The position numbers and the translations under genes were made by a program. From NCBI GenBank assembly GCA_013396655.1, contig WBMV01006439.1, positions 558,001-622,000 of the forward strand: a DNA stretch of 64,000 nucleotides. Reading direction: 5' to 3'. The notes beneath the pieces were generated by a model, which saw only the letters and a program-made list of their open reading frames with translations, ran no database searches and was not told the DNA's origin. Positions 12,050 through 25,914 of this stretch are shown piece by piece. Within the stretch, counting starts at the first letter, position 1, and the number at the start of each line of letters is the position of its first letter. Origin of the DNA: Campylorhamphus procurvoides (Eukaryota > Chordata > Aves > Passeriformes > Dendrocolaptidae).

Positions 12050-15000
12050 AGAATGTGGATCTGGATGGAGCTACTGTTGCTCCGTGCAGCTGCAGCACTA
12101 GTTTCTGGGCTGCTCTGAGCCTCACAACTCTAGCATTACTGTCCCGAAATACTGCTCGCTTTAGTTAATGGTTGTGTATAGAGCCCCTGGTGTAACTGGT
12201 ACCAGAGCCAGGAAAATACTCCTACATCTTTCTCTTTACTTGACCTCTACTAGCACGCAGTCTTTGAAGGGAATGGTCTGGTCTGAAGACTCTCCTTGGC
12301 GAGAAGCAGTTGTCCCAGGTTCATGGTTGATGAAGTGGTCCCTAGAAAGCAGTGAGTCTCAGTGAGGGCTGAGAAGTTACTCTGTTTGTGTTTCAGACAC
12401 CCCGGTGTGCGTGGGAGGATGTGTTACCTCTCAGTCCTGCAGGGTCACAGAACTGACAGAGGTTGTCCACTGCTTTTCCAGTGAGGTGCATAGGAAAACA
12501 AAACAAAACAGAATAATATTTATAGATAGCTGGACTTTCAGGTAACAGTCTGAGCTTTCAGTAAGGGAGTCTTACTGAAATTGTTATTGAGAGCAATTTT
12601 GGGAAGAGAAGGGAAACTGAAGGAAGCTGATGCCGCATGAAGGTGTTCTTCTTGTTTTGTTGGTCTCCGTAATAATCACTCATGTTTCCATAGTGACATC
12701 CATCTGTGGCTCTCAAGTTACTGATCAAATAGTAATGAAATAGGTGCTTGTAGCTTCAGTTGCAGGATATTCTACATATTCTTTTATGTGCAAGTATTAA
12801 ATATGGGAATAAGACACAAGCGATTCCCTTCTTATTTTTAAATCAGCTCTCTCCTATCTCCACTATTGTCTGCGAACTTTGAATATTGCAGTTGAGCATG
12901 AGCACTGAATATCTACTCCTTCTATATGGCAGAATAAATTCAGAGCAGAGATTATACTCCAAATGTTTCTGTTATTTGTGCAATTTATTACACAGCTGTA
13001 ACTCCATGTAGCTGTATAGCCTGGGTATCTTAGTTTGCAACACTGTTTACAGTGTAAGTGGCTTCAAAGCAAAGCAGCTGACATTTTGAATAGGTAAAGG
13101 GTGGCTGGATGTTAATGGTTTTTCTTTTATGAAAGCTCTGAATAATTTTGGTTAATGAAGACAGCCTTAGATAATGGAGATGTGGAATAGCTTGAATACT
13201 AACTGTGGCTTTCATGGTAAGTCTTCATGGATGGCGGAAAACCAGATTCACACAGATAGGCGCACTCTTCGGATTGTTTAGTGCTACACTGATCGGAACA
13301 GGTATTTTATATGTAAAGCGGGAGACTTTGAAATATTACAAAAGAAAATATATATAGATGAAAAAAACCAAATCCAAACCCACAGTGTAATTAAATATTG
13401 AGATTCTGCAGCCGCAGTAAAGAGTGAAGGAATTTCACTTCAGCAATTTCCACTATAAATGAATGCATCATTAATAGTATATTAAAATAGTCTCCTTCCA
13501 GCTCTTTAACCTAATTTAACCTAATTCCATCTGTCACTTCTTTGTAGTATATATAGGATCCAGATTCAATCAGCTCTTGCTGTAGCAAAATCCTCATATT
13601 AGAATCCAAGTTTTATGGAGGTAGGAGATCATTCGGGCAGTCTAAATTTATGGACAGGCAAGTTAAGGGAGAAAAAAGAGCACTTCTTGCATCACGAGCT
13701 GGTATTATTAAAAATTATTTTTCTTTCATTACTCTTCTTTTTGGATGTGGTTCACTACATCAAACTTATTTTCTGATTGTTTATCTGGCAATCATTGTTT
13801 TTATTTTTCTCAATTTTAGAAAAACTGCTTTTTGTTGTCCTTTGTTTCTTGGTTAAATCATCTTGTCCTCTTTTTATGATGGGCAGATGGTTTTGTTTTT
13901 GGTCACTCTAGCTATTGTTGGACCCCTTTCAATTCAAGGAAAGAGACTACGGTTCACCTGATTTTATCTGCTATTACAACATCACATGATGCTTTTGAAG
14001 AGTTGCATTTTTCTTGAGGAGAATTTTGCATTAGCAAGAATGGTGTCTGAATAGAATTCTCAATTAATTGTATCCCTTAACACCATTTGCCAGAATTAGA
14101 GCTGTCAATTTTCTTATGTGAGGATCAAGAAAAATGTTCTTGGGCCATACTAATAATCTGTGCTGTTAAATGAATTTTGTTCCAAGGTTGGTATAATTAG
14201 AAAAATGTAATTATCATTTGATTTTTATTAAAAAGGGGTTAGGTCATAGCTATAAATCATTGATAGAGAATATTACTAGCTTCTCTGTCAGTTTGTGTAA
14301 TATATATATGGCACAGTGTTTGCCAGCACGGAGGAGGAGGTTAGATAGGAAAATAGGACGTCATTGACCAACTGTTTTATGTGTTAAAGGACAACGAGGA
14401 ACTGGCTGAGTCCCATATTTGCATCTCAGTCCAAACCTGCATTCCTTGACATGCATGTATTTGTGAGCTGCTAGGCCAACTTTTGTAATTTTATTTTGAA
14501 TCTTGGAACATTTGAAGAAAAGTTTGCAGTATTCAAACAAAAGTAATTGAGTTATAGGAGTAAGGAGATAATATTCCATTATTTAAGGAGTAGAGGATGT
14601 TGGACAAACTGACTGTAGAGCTCTATTTGGCTTTACAATCTATCCAATATTTTTTATAGTGCTTGGTCTTATGATCAAGGAATCAAAATACTGTTAAGCT
14701 CTTATTCAAGAGCAAAGGACTACATGGGCAGGTCACTGTGGCTGGCAAACTAGAAAGAGTTTCAATTTGTTTTTATTTTGCAGTCTTAAGATTTTCAGTT
14801 CATAATATTTTTGTTGGGAAGAGGAAGTGGAGTTCGATCATCTTCAGCTCCTGCTTTTGAAGATTTTATTTTTAGTTTTAGTTTATGCACTGTCTTTAAG
14901 TAGTTCCTTTATTTGTACCTCTTCAAGGTCAGGCTTCCAGTTCTGTGCTAATATTTTTTTTCTTTTTGGGACATGGTGCTTTCCTGTCTCATTACACTTA

Positions 15001-18000
15001 CAATAATATGTCATCACAGGGGTGCATGAAGTACATTTGTGGATAAAAAATTAATAAGCATTTCCAAAAGTATATTAACATAAGTAGGGCGCTTAAAAAA
15101 GTTCCCAGAAATGAAGGAGGAAAAGAATGGAAAAGAATAGAGCCTTATCACAGTATACTCTTTTCTGTGGTTGTAAGACTTAGGATCTTAAGAAATTAAA
15201 TTAATTCATAAAAGCAGGAAGTACTAGAGAACAAACTTAAGCCAGATTTTTTTTTCATTTGATGCTGATGCATTTTCTTTCAACTTGGTGTCATGATTAC
15301 TGACTGTGCTCTGAATAATAGTGTAAATCATATAAGATTGGCTAATAACTTTAGACTATAGGAAACTTGTAATTTTAAGTCAGCTATCAACAAACTGCAG
15401 GATATGTAAACATCATAGAAGTTCAAATATTTGAGAATAACTAGGTTTGACATTCTTTTCATATGGTTACTGTGAAAGATAAAGACAGCATCAAACCACA
15501 TAAAATGGTAAAAGCATAAAACTCTGCAGATGAATTGTCCAAATATGCAAGATTGTTTAAACAGTGTTTATTTTCTTTCAGTATGAATATTTGTACCTCC
15601 CAAAATAATGCTTTTCAGTTGTTTTGACAGCAGGCCTGTTAGTTACTTCACTTTTATCTCTCTTTAAGGTTTTCTGGTGGAAGACTTAGCTCTAGGTGAT
15701 GATCAAGGTGTTATGGGGACACTAGAAAAGTATGATACACAGAAGACAGCTTAGAACTGCTGTATTTCATGGCTTTTCTTATTTTTATATATTTTTTAAA
15801 GTTTTGGTCCTTTAGAGTAGCTCATCTTGCTACACCTGCTGACAGACTCCTGCTGCAGCTTCAGGTATGACCACTGTATAGTGTCCTTCCGTCATGTGGC
15901 TTCAGTCAGCAAACTACTGTCAGTATTCCCAAGTTTGGCACCCAGGGATAACACATACAATAAAGAGTTGTAATAGCACTCAAAATGTGTTTGGCGTCAA
16001 AGAACTTTAGCAGTGGTGGTAGTGACAGTACAGTGATGTACATTGCTCTTTGCATGTATTCTGCAGCTTTACTAATAGAAATTCGTAAAATCAGTCACAA
16101 AACAGCAGTACAACATCCCAAAAGACAGCAATGATTTTTTTTCATAGAAATAGATTAATTAAGGTTTTACCATTCATGCTTGCCACTCAGCACTTAGGCA
16201 CTTGCAGTCTGTGGTACAAGCAAAAAAGAGACAATAAAAGAGGAAATGTCAATTTGTCTCTTGTGTTAGTTTCAAACTCACAGTGTCAGCTTCAGAATTG
16301 TGCTTCTTAGTGCTTGTTTTCTGAAATCGAGAAATACCAAGAACAAATATTTATTTTAAAGTGCTAAAAATGTGAAGAAACAAACCAAAAAGTAATCACC
16401 ATTTCTGCGCTGGCAAAAATGGCAAAAGCATACATGCAAAATGCATTTTTGATTTTTTAAAAACATGACCATTTCCTACTGCAATGTATTTGATTAGTAT
16501 TGCAGATGGGGAAATGTGCATACTTTCAGCATATGCTTTTGAAATTAATTGTATTGGAGTGTTTTTTTTTAAACATTAGAAATTAGCTGCTTTGTGGCAT
16601 TCTTTTCAAATCTCTGGGATAACAATAAAATATTTGGCAGTCAAGACTAGAATTTTTGAAGCAGCAGAAGACTATGTTCAAACTACCAGCTGTAACAACC
16701 TGACTTCCAAGAGACAGAGCTGCTTTTCTCTGCAGACTTTATTGAGAGGTGGAAATTGGAAACATTTTATGTAGGATGTTTCAACAGTTTGCCATGGTCT
16801 TGAATAAAAAAGCCATAGGAGTTCTGATAACTAAATTGAGCTACTATAGTTTGCATTCATAATATGACCCTCAGGGCAGGTTAACAAAATAAAGAAAAAA
16901 AAAAAACACTTAATGATGCGAATAAGCTCCCCATGGTAATATAGGTGTCTGATTTCTTAACAATTTTAATTTTATGTGCTAAATTCCTTGACAATTCTGC
17001 CTTTACTGCATGTACTTTCCATTGAACAAACATTTTCTAGAATTAAACTGCTTTTGCATGTTCTGCCAGGGATGGATTTGGGTCTGAATCTGGGTACTGG
17101 AGCCTGTGTTCTCAGCAGTGCTTCCTGCCAATGTTAGAAATGAAAATTGGTGAGTTATGAACTGCAAACTGCAACTGAAGACTGGTTTCAGAGGCAGAAA
17201 AATGTGTGCCTGGGGCAGAGACTCAAGCTGGAGGAGCAAGGGAGTTGCATCTGAGAGCAGGTGAGAGAACAAAATAGACTATGAAGGGAAATTGGTTCTG
17301 GAAGCTGAAGAAGGCAATGGGCCTATCATCCTACTACTAACTCCTTTTTAGAATGTACATATTTATATATATATAATTTGTACAGAGTATTAAACTAAAG
17401 GATTCCTTTCTGTCCTGAGGAATTTGTAAGATCTCACTCTTTGTATCACACAGGGCTCCTAATTCCCGGTCTTCCATTAGGCAGTTTCTTTCCCTTCTTA
17501 CCAACACTACAAAAAGTGAATCAGGGGACTCAATGATTACAAGCCACAACAGCATATTTTAGCAAGAAATGAAGAAAGTATGTGTATTTTTTGACCTCTG
17601 GGTTGTATATTTAAGGAAAATATGTAGAAAAGAATATGCCATAATAGCCTATATTTACAAAATATGGAGTATGTTTTATATTCGTGAAGAATAAGATAAA
17701 AAAGATCCTCTTTTCTTGTTCTTGTGCAGATATAATTATGTTTGCTAGAGGCATAAGGTAGTTTTTTGTTCTCATGTTTTTTTCTGATGTAGGTATTGAA
17801 AAATGGATGTTTTGATGTAGTTATGCTAGACTTGGGGGTGCATTATTTCAATTTAGCTTATTTCCTCATTCATACAAAACAACGTGAGCGTTATGAGCAC
17901 ATGCATGGCTTGTGCTCTGTTTTGGTTTTAGCTATTTTAGAATAATGAAAGGGATTGATAAGCAAAGATAATGAATAGAAGGGCCAAGCTCATATGAGGT

Positions 18001-18163
18001 AGAGAAATCCTGGAAGGGCATTTATAACTGACACCTAAAAGCACTGTGGTGTTTTCTCTCAGTCAGTTAATATGTCAGTGTTACTTGATTGGCACTTCCT
18101 CTGTTTCTGTGAGTCCAGGTCCACACTTGAGCTCGCTTCCTCTGGTGCAGTTCGACTGGCTAA

Positions 18164-18186
18164 AACCACTACACCCAGTAGTGGTT
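18164..18186. repeat. Perfect hairpin, 9-bp arms and 5-base loop
   Basis: AACCACTAC, loop ACCCA, GTAGTGGTT. The arm contains ACCAC/GTGGT, so it holds two opposed RUNX-like cores (ACCACT reads AGTGGT on the other strand). A hairpin by chance is possible. Confidence 0.85.
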
Positions 18187-19775
18187 GAAGAGACTCTTTT
18201 CACTGCTTCTCAAGACTCAGACTTTTGGATCGCTTGCTTTGACTTGCCTGATTAGGTTAAATGGAAGTTATGTCCCATAATGATCACCAGAATTTCTCTG
18301 TTTGAAATAAATGCTTTAATGTGTCCATCTTCTCTGCCCTTCCCATCTTTATTTCTTTGAGAACTTTGCCCTACTCTTTATTTATAGAATAAAAAATCTC
18401 TAGGTAAAGTAGCAAGTTACTCTTCTGCTCTGCGTATCCTACTGGCCTACTGGGTTTTCACCCTAAAACTGGAAACTCTCAGAAATGTTCACTTGTAGTT
18501 TTTATGTAGCACAGATGATGCTCCTCCATAGTAACAAGCACTTATGTTTTACTATGCTATTTTTATATTTAGAGTTATAAATGTTTGCATTCTTTATCCT
18601 TCTGGTTTTTAATTCTGTCTTTCCATTGTCATTATTAAGGTAAAAAAAATCCCTGTAGCTTTAGAAGAAAGACAAATGTAGAAGGTGAAGACAGAGTAGA
18701 AGGGAGAGAGACATTAACTTAGGGAAATATTACTCTGAAGAATTTCAGAGGCTTCAAGCTAGCAGAAGTGGAATGATATGTTATATTTGTATCCGAGTAG
18801 GTTTTAGTTGTCAGATTTTTTAAACTTTTTTGGTTTGTTTTTGATAAGGGAATAGAGAGAATGTTAACCTTTGCTTTTATGATTTCTGCATGCTAGCTGT
18901 AGGTCATAGCAAGGTTTTTGTTGTTGATGAATGGTTGTGTTGTAATAGGATACAAAAGCCTGTCATTTTCACAATTAAAATGGATTCTTCTTCTGAATGG
19001 AATAGCATAGAAAGAGGTTAATGAAAGAAGATGTTGCTTTACTAGGTAATGAGCTTACACTTCTGGATACACTTTGGCATTGCTGAAATACTGTATATGT
19101 GAAATGGTGACATATTGTTCTAAATACAAATGTATTTTAGCTGGTTTTAGCTAAATGATTTTTTTTTCTTGTATCTATTTTCTGAAAAATTAGCAAAGCT
19201 ATTGCAGTTGACATATGCAAACTTACTTTGAAATTGTTATACTTAAATTGATAGTTTAATTGCACTGAGTGGGATGTTTTATTAAGGATATAGGATATGT
19301 TTTTAACTTTAATAATTACAAATTTTTTCCTTATTATTTTTTTCTTTCCCTGCATTTACCAGTTTTTCTCCGATGTATAACTACAATAATTTTTGTATGC
19401 AGGACTATGGTCTTGTGATACCTAAATTAGACACCTAAATTAGGATCTCTAATTTCTGTGTTACTATATTCTGGGTAAGTAGGCTGTTATATCTTAATAA
19501 CTGAAGCTTAAATCCTTCTTTTAAATCAATCCTCTCTACTAACTAACATGTACTGGGTGAAACCAGAAGTTATAATTGTATGCTGAACAGCTTATTTTAT
19601 AAGTGCTTTGAACAGCAGTTATAGTTCTTTTATAAGCAGAGAATCTTACATTCTGATGTCATCTCAAAGAAGGATCTACTTCCTTCTCATTATGGCAGCT
19701 GCATATACCTGAGTAGATAGTTTTCTCATAGTAATATACATAAAATTGTATGTAAAATTACATACATATAGTAAA

Positions 19776-19795
19776 ATACATACAATTGTATGTAT
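19776..19795. repeat. 20-bp perfect palindrome
   Basis: ATACATACAATTGTATGTAT reads the same on both strands. It lies in a TACA/TATG-rich stretch (about 19733-19803) that contains further near-palindromic copies, so it probably arose from a simple repeat. Confidence 0.9.
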
Positions 19796-21566
19796 ATATA
19801 CAAATACACAAGGTGATACGTAATTAAGAAGAAATATGCAACATGGTGCATACTGGGAGGTGAAGTGGGGAAATGAAAGCACTGGAAGAGATAGTGAGTG
19901 TGTATTGCTTTGATGTTTTGGAAAGTTCTAGTGTTGCATATGGTATTTATAGCCTATAGTGATCTGCCATGAGTACCATATATACATGTGTATCTATATG
20001 ATCCTTTTGACCTCTTTGTAACAGTTGTATGACCAGTTGCATAGAAGGAGCTGTGGATAGAGATGGGTGATGTTGGTAGTACAAGAGCGTGAGGAGTTGT
20101 AGTATTTGGACCAGCTATGAAAACAATGTGATTGAATACTTGAATACGACATTTCAGTGCCATTACTTTGACTTGGCATGTGAATTGTCAGAACCAAATG
20201 AATGATTCTTTAGTCACCATTTAATAGTAAATTTAGGCCCCCTAAAGATTGAGGGACTTCTGTAATCAAGGAATTTTTCACTCATCCAACCAAAGCAGAG
20301 CAGGTTCTGTTTTCCTGTGTCAAGTGGTGACAGTTGTTTGCTTCATAGCTATTCATGCTGCTCCAAAGGGGAGTTTGAATTGTTTGGTCAATCCCTGCTG
20401 TGTTCATTAACTTGGTGTCTTTGCTTGTGTTACCCCATTGAGAAGGGAATGGTTTTTGTTTGTGTTCCTAAGAGATTGGACCTGAATTATTTAACCAAAC
20501 CCCACTGAGCACAGAACCTTTTGTATTTGGTTGAACTCGTGCTCCTGCATCTGCTCCTGTGACCTTGACAGAGAGAATCCCTGTTTGTTTCTTCATTTGG
20601 TAGAACTGTTTTCCTGGGCCCTGCTGAGGGTAGAAATAGGCTACCTACTTTCTGCTGCAGACAGAAACATGAGAGACTATTGCTTGTCCTGAAGAGAGAA
20701 GAACTTATCCATGTTGTTATTTGATTTTATTTTTTTTCCCTGCAGAGAACTGGTAATTTTCTGTCTTTAGAGGGTGTTGCAGTAATTCTTTAAGCAGCAG
20801 TAGGGAAGGCTGGTGACAGCAGTAAGAAGACACAAGGTCTTGAAGGTAGAGGAAGAAGGAAGGTTACATGATGTAAACTATCAGACTGTGGGCCTTTAAT
20901 CCTCAGATAGTCCAGCAATGCACTGACTACTAATTTTCTGCCCTGCTTTTGAGGAGAGCCATAGCAGCATAAGCTACCTAAAAAACCTACTCCGCCTCAA
21001 AGTGGAGGGTGTCAAAAGACTGGCTCTCATTTCAATCCTAAAATGCAGCAGCATAATTAGAACAGATTGAGCAGTTCTGTTAAGTGGACATTGGGCTGAC
21101 TTTTGAGAGGTGGTTTGTATTAGTGCTAGGGTCACCATCTTTAAAATAACCTTGTGTGCACAAAATAGCTTCTGTAGACCCCCAGTGTCGTGTGTTGATC
21201 TGCATCTTTTACAGCTAAAAGTGTTTTATTTGTATTTGTCTCAAATAGTCATACTCAGGGTGGCTTGAAAGAAGCTGATTAGTCCAGAGAGCAAAAAAAG
21301 AAAAGTGAGTTGTACGGGAAAGGTGCTGCTGTTGCAGTATTCAGGCCTGCTGGGAGTTGCATAAAATGTATCTGTCTCCTGAGGATCCTCAGTTGGCAGT
21401 ATTTGTGTGGATTTCTGCCCGTAAGAAGAAACCTGCTTTACTCTTGTAGATACTACAGTCAAGAGTTGATCCCTCAGGGATGAAAGCTTCTGCCAGCACA
21501 GCTGCCCCTCTAGGCAAAGCAGAAGGACATTATACTATACCTTTTAACCACTAGGAATTTAACAGC

Positions 21567-21958
21567 TGTGGTGGGGGAGAACCGGCTCCTCTACTGTCCC
21601 ACGGCCTCCCGGGGTCTGGAGGGGATTGTGAAATCCCCACATGGTCGAGAGTAAAGAGATGTAGCAGTCTGAGATTGAATGGTCATAGAAAAGCCTTTAA
21701 TTACTGGTGTCCAGGGTATTTAAGCTTTTCGGGCGGGGTTTGGGAGGTAGGATGTGATTGGGTAAGGGTTCAGGGGGAGTGGTGTGGTTTGGGGGGCACA
21801 GGGGCCAATAAGGGAGCAGGAGGACCAAACCCCAGTGGGAACCCAGGAATAGGGAATGACTGGTGGTACATCCAATAAGGTCGGGAGGGGGGCGGGGCTG
21901 GATACCCGGGAAAAAGGAACACTCTTCACGTGTGTGCAGGGGATTTCTCGGGGTTACA
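21567..21958 (-). mobile_element. Solo LTR-like insertion (endogenous retroviral type), antisense
   Basis: A GC-rich block of about 390 bp stands out sharply from AT-rich flanks. Read on the minus strand it begins TGTAACCCC and ends CCACCACA, the TG...CA ends of an LTR. It carries a CCAAT box, GC boxes, a TATA-like CTTAAATA (complement of 21717-21724) and ATTAAA (complement of 21696-21701). There is no gag/pol/env-like frame on either side, so if it is an LTR it is a solo one. AACAG occurs just outside both ends (21561-21565 and 21964-21968) but is offset from the TG/CA ends, so the target duplication is uncertain. I do not recognise the family. A GC-rich promoter of another kind is the alternative. 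Confidence 0.55.
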
Positions 21959-24269
21959 ATCTAAACAGGGGGAAAACCTGTACATAAAAGACACAGGTAA
22001 TGTTGAATTATAAAGTCTCTGGTCCTTTGGAAGCTGTCACAGTGCTGGTCCTGTCTCCGGGGGCTTCCTTTTCCACGATGTATAGTCTGAATAATCCTCT
22101 GTCCCTGCTCTGCATATGCTGTGGCAGAAGTCTTTCACAACAGGAATTATATCCCCATCTTGTCCTTGAACAAAATTACTTCACCAGTTGCTGAATATTT
22201 TAATCACTATGCTTATATGTTTAAGTAATATATACCCTAGTACAACTGTGATTTTCTAATTGTAACATACACTCATTGCTTACTTACTTGTTTTAAATGC
22301 CTCTCTTCATCATGGTCAAAATCCAGATGAAAAGCTGAATGTACCTCCAAGAAATATAACACATATTTAGCAACTTACGTATCTGTATTTAAACTTTCAA
22401 GTTAGAGAAAGTTTCTTACAGGTGGGAAACAGGTGTTTTTTGATTAACATAATAACTGTGCAACAATAAAGATTGCTAAGTTAAAGATAAGAGTTACAGG
22501 TTTTCAGAGGTTACAGGTTACCTTTAAAAATTAAGATGCTAGTAAAGATAGTAGTACCACTGCATGCAAGCTGATTATCCTTTTCACTTATTTTGCACTG
22601 TCCTCATACCACTCTCTCACCTCTGAAGAACACCATTTGGTTTCTAATAAGTCTCACGTATACAGTCAGTTCCACTGAACTAGGCTCACATAAATTATTT
22701 GAACTGACTGGAAAAAGACATTTTTCTACTCAAAAGAATATGCTTTCCCACAAATAATTTATATAAGACAAAGGAATGGATTTGATACAAACATCTAAAG
22801 TGATCTGAGCAAAACAGAAAAGTTACAGTCATATATTAATGACTTGAACATATTTGGTCTTCATGAACTACCTCAATGTTTTAAAAAAGTAAGAATGATA
22901 GTGACCAAGTTTCTACTTAAGGCATTAGGCAGTATTCAAATAATCACAGCTAAACTCTGCCCTGATAAGGGTAGCCTTAAAAGTAAGGTATTGCATTCTT
23001 TTATTTTGTGTACGATTATTTATGTATTCATATAGATACATATAAATACAAGATAGTGAGGACAGCTGAAGGGAAATCAAGGAACCAGGGGAAACCTGAA
23101 ATACCAGTTTTGTGATGAACAAGCCATAAGTCATTTATGGAGCAGTTTTTCCTTACCTTGGACTTTGTATGCTGGCATGTTTTTGGGTTACCACAGCTGT
23201 CAGAGCAAGGATGGTGAGACTGCCAGTCTTTCAGGTTGGAGGATTAGGGAGGAAAAGTGGAGGGAGGGTAGTGGGCAATCTGTGGAGCAGGCTGAAGCAG
23301 TGTCTGCAGTTAGGGAGGGCTGGCAGACTAAGGAACTGGTGAGCATGCATTTTCATTACAGTACCATTGCAGTGGGCACTAATGTACAGGTGGTAAGAAG
23401 GAAACTACTGATATTTCTCTTTAACATCTGTATTTGCAACTTGTGCTCACGTGGTTTTTAACCCATCAGTGTGTCTGGCTCATTCTGAAGAGTGGTATAC
23501 AAGAGGGGAGAGTTATTGCTACTTTGGAGACAAGTGAGAAAATCCATGTTTCACCTTGCTCAGGTACAGCAGGTCTGGTCCTGCTGTTCTCCATTCATGG
23601 TTCCTGATGTTTTTCACTTCTTACTATCCCAAGTCTATCCACTGAAAAAGAATGCTTACACAGAAACAGACAAGAAATAGCCCAAGGGCTGGCATTGTGC
23701 AATGTGACGTGCAACATACCTTTCAGATTTGAATTTCCTTCATACTTAATACACTCAAGCTTGCGTACTGTCACACCCTATCGCATATTTTATTACTCAA
23801 GCTCTTGTGTATCAGTAGTTATCTAAGTCAACTAAACTTCAGGCCTGTACCTTTTCAAGTAATTCACAGAAAGTAGTTTTTAAATTAATATTCCTTTTTT
23901 TTTTCTTTTTTCTTTTTCTCTTCTGTAAGCAGATATGCTGTGGAATTCTTGAACTTATTCAGAAAGACTTGGCAGTTACTGGGGTTTTTTTTGTAAGTTT
24001 TGAGCAGTACCTAATCCATATTTTGTATCTATGTCATCAGAGACAACCCTAGCTATTTTGTTGCCTGAATAAAATACTTTCTGCTGCCTCTATTCCACAT
24101 TTGAGAGAAATAAATTGTCTGTAATACCAGGTACTTCTATTAAATGGTAGAATGCTACACATTCAGACAATATTAAATACAGTCTCACAAAATTCCATAA
24201 AAATATGAGACAAAGTATTTATGCATTATAAAAATTAATGTCTTGTGAGAAATTTAATCAGTACAGTCA

Positions 24270-24338
24270 CCAATTGGCTATAAAAAGGCTGCCTCTCAAC
24301 TTCTACAGCTCTGGGCAACTGTCCAGCCTTTACATAAG
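24270..24338 (+). promoter_or_regulatory. Possible alternative promoter and short first exon in intron 1
   Basis: The sequence shows CCAATTGG (24270-24277), a clean TATA box TATAAAAAGG (24279-24288) and a donor AAG|GTAAGC at 24339. A start about 30 bases after the TATA box would give an exon of only about 30 bases. TATA box and donor are on the same strand as SLC16A7. The CCAAT motif lies too close to the TATA box for a classic arrangement, which weakens the call. Confidence 0.25.
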
Positions 24339-25914
24339 GTAAGCTGCCCTCTGTGTTGTTCTGTAAGGCATTGAACATTATTTCAAGTTTTAATTGGATG
24401 GTTCATGTAGTGAATTGAGTCAATTGAAAATTAAAATTGCACGTATGAAATTTGTCACTTTTTGTCTAACAAGATAGAGATTTGGTTTCTTACGCTCCTT
24501 TGCATTAGACTTGAATACTTCCTTTCAAAAAAAAATATTTGTCTATGGTATGTACATAAAGCATGAGATAGTTTATCTGCACTTTCCATAAATTTTCTTC
24601 TATGCAGCCATGATAGCCACAAAAATGTTTGTGATGCAACATTCTTGAGTTGCATATTTTAGAAACACAAGAGACAAAATATGGGTATTGCAGCACATGC
24701 TTTTCAGAGACTCATTACTCATCTAAACTGAACATGTTTTTCTCAGCAATACAGAAAAGATTGCAAAATTTCAGATTTCAACAGTATGCTGTTAAGCTGT
24801 GGATCTATTTGAAAAAAAGATAGAACATTTTTAGAATTCCGAGCGTACATTTTTCACTTTCTTATTTCGTAAGAGCTAAGGAAGCAAACAGGATAACCCT
24901 TGTCCTTCCTACCCCAAAACACTTAAGATTTAAAAGCATTGAAATGAAAGATGGAATTGGGTAGCTATTTTCAGTCCAGTGCAATAGGAAGAAACTGTTT
25001 TATGAACATATAGGCTTGGGTTCATCTGAATACAGAGCTCAGTAGCATATGTATCTGTACTTGAGCAATTTATCTAGATGTACTTTATATAATGGAGAGA
25101 TATAGGCACTTGGAGGCCACATATCATTTCATTACAGATTGGATGTCTAAAACAGGTCAGTGAGAGATGTCCCAGAACTTTACTGCTGTTCCTTGACTAT
25201 AAGGGGAAGATGCAGATGTCAGCACTGTCAATGTCAAAATATGGCTGTGATGAATCCCTCCCTTAAATCAGAAAAAGTCACAAGTTGTGTGTAAGCCAAG
25301 GAATATCTTGCAGAGCTATAATACAGGCTTAAATCTTCCCTAAAATGTGTAAAGCTAGATTATATACTAGTAGGAAAATGGGAGAAACAGAGATTAACAT
25401 CCAGCATCTGAGATCTTGCAGGGGATTAAAAAAAAAAACACACTAGCAGAAAACAGTTTGTGACTAAACCTCCATAGTTAGAACAAACCTCTATATAGCT
25501 TTCGGTACTATTGCCACTAATAAGGTAGAGCATTCTTTCAAGAAGATCAACATCCCTGCATGTGGCTGAAGGAATACTTGTGCTGCAACATTAACAGTAT
25601 AACTTGACTATATGTAAAAGAGATTATTTCTTTTAAAGTGTCTGTTAATAAACAGACTACTGAAACAGATGTTAGTCAGGAGAAAACCTGAGCTGAAGTT
25701 CAGATCAGCATCCAGACTAAATTGTTATGATGAGCTTACTTCAATTTTATCACTTTAATGGCATGATCCTGGAATAAAATTTCAGTCTCCTTCAAGGAAG
25801 GAATAGTTACATTGAATATGTGTCTCTGCTGAAGCAAACCAGCTGCCTCTAGGCACCTTTCTCCAAGAAGCTCTGAAGTAGCTGGATTAGTATTATTTGT
25901 AAAACTCCACTGAC

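Larger units (their letters stand above)
10600..12060 (+). promoter_or_regulatory. CpG island, probable main promoter of SLC16A7
   Basis: This is the only strongly GC- and CpG-rich block in an otherwise AT-rich window. It is densest from about 10760 to 11960, with many GC boxes (for example GGGCGGGG at 11963-11970). Orientation is inferred: the only convincing coding exon downstream is on the + strand and needs a non-coding first exon. The 40+ kb separation is large but normal for a vertebrate first intron. Several long open frames on both strands here (up to 243 codons) are Pro/Arg/Ala-rich and overlap one another. They reflect the lack of AT-rich stop codons rather than genes. A divergent transcript on the minus strand is possible but nothing in the sequence shows it. 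Edges are approximate. Confidence 0.8.
12130..21566. other. Intron 1 segment, nothing recognised beyond the listed small repeats
   Basis: AT-rich unique-looking sequence with short A/T runs, such as the A-run at about 16891-16903 that follows AATAAAG. Open frames here are at most 89 codons, scattered on both strands, and resemble no known protein. Confidence 0.7.

Noticed and set aside
16780..16904. AATAAAG followed by an A-run, as at the end of a processed retrocopy
   Set aside because: No coding or known transcript sequence precedes it and no target duplication was seen. Short A-runs are common in this AT-rich DNA.
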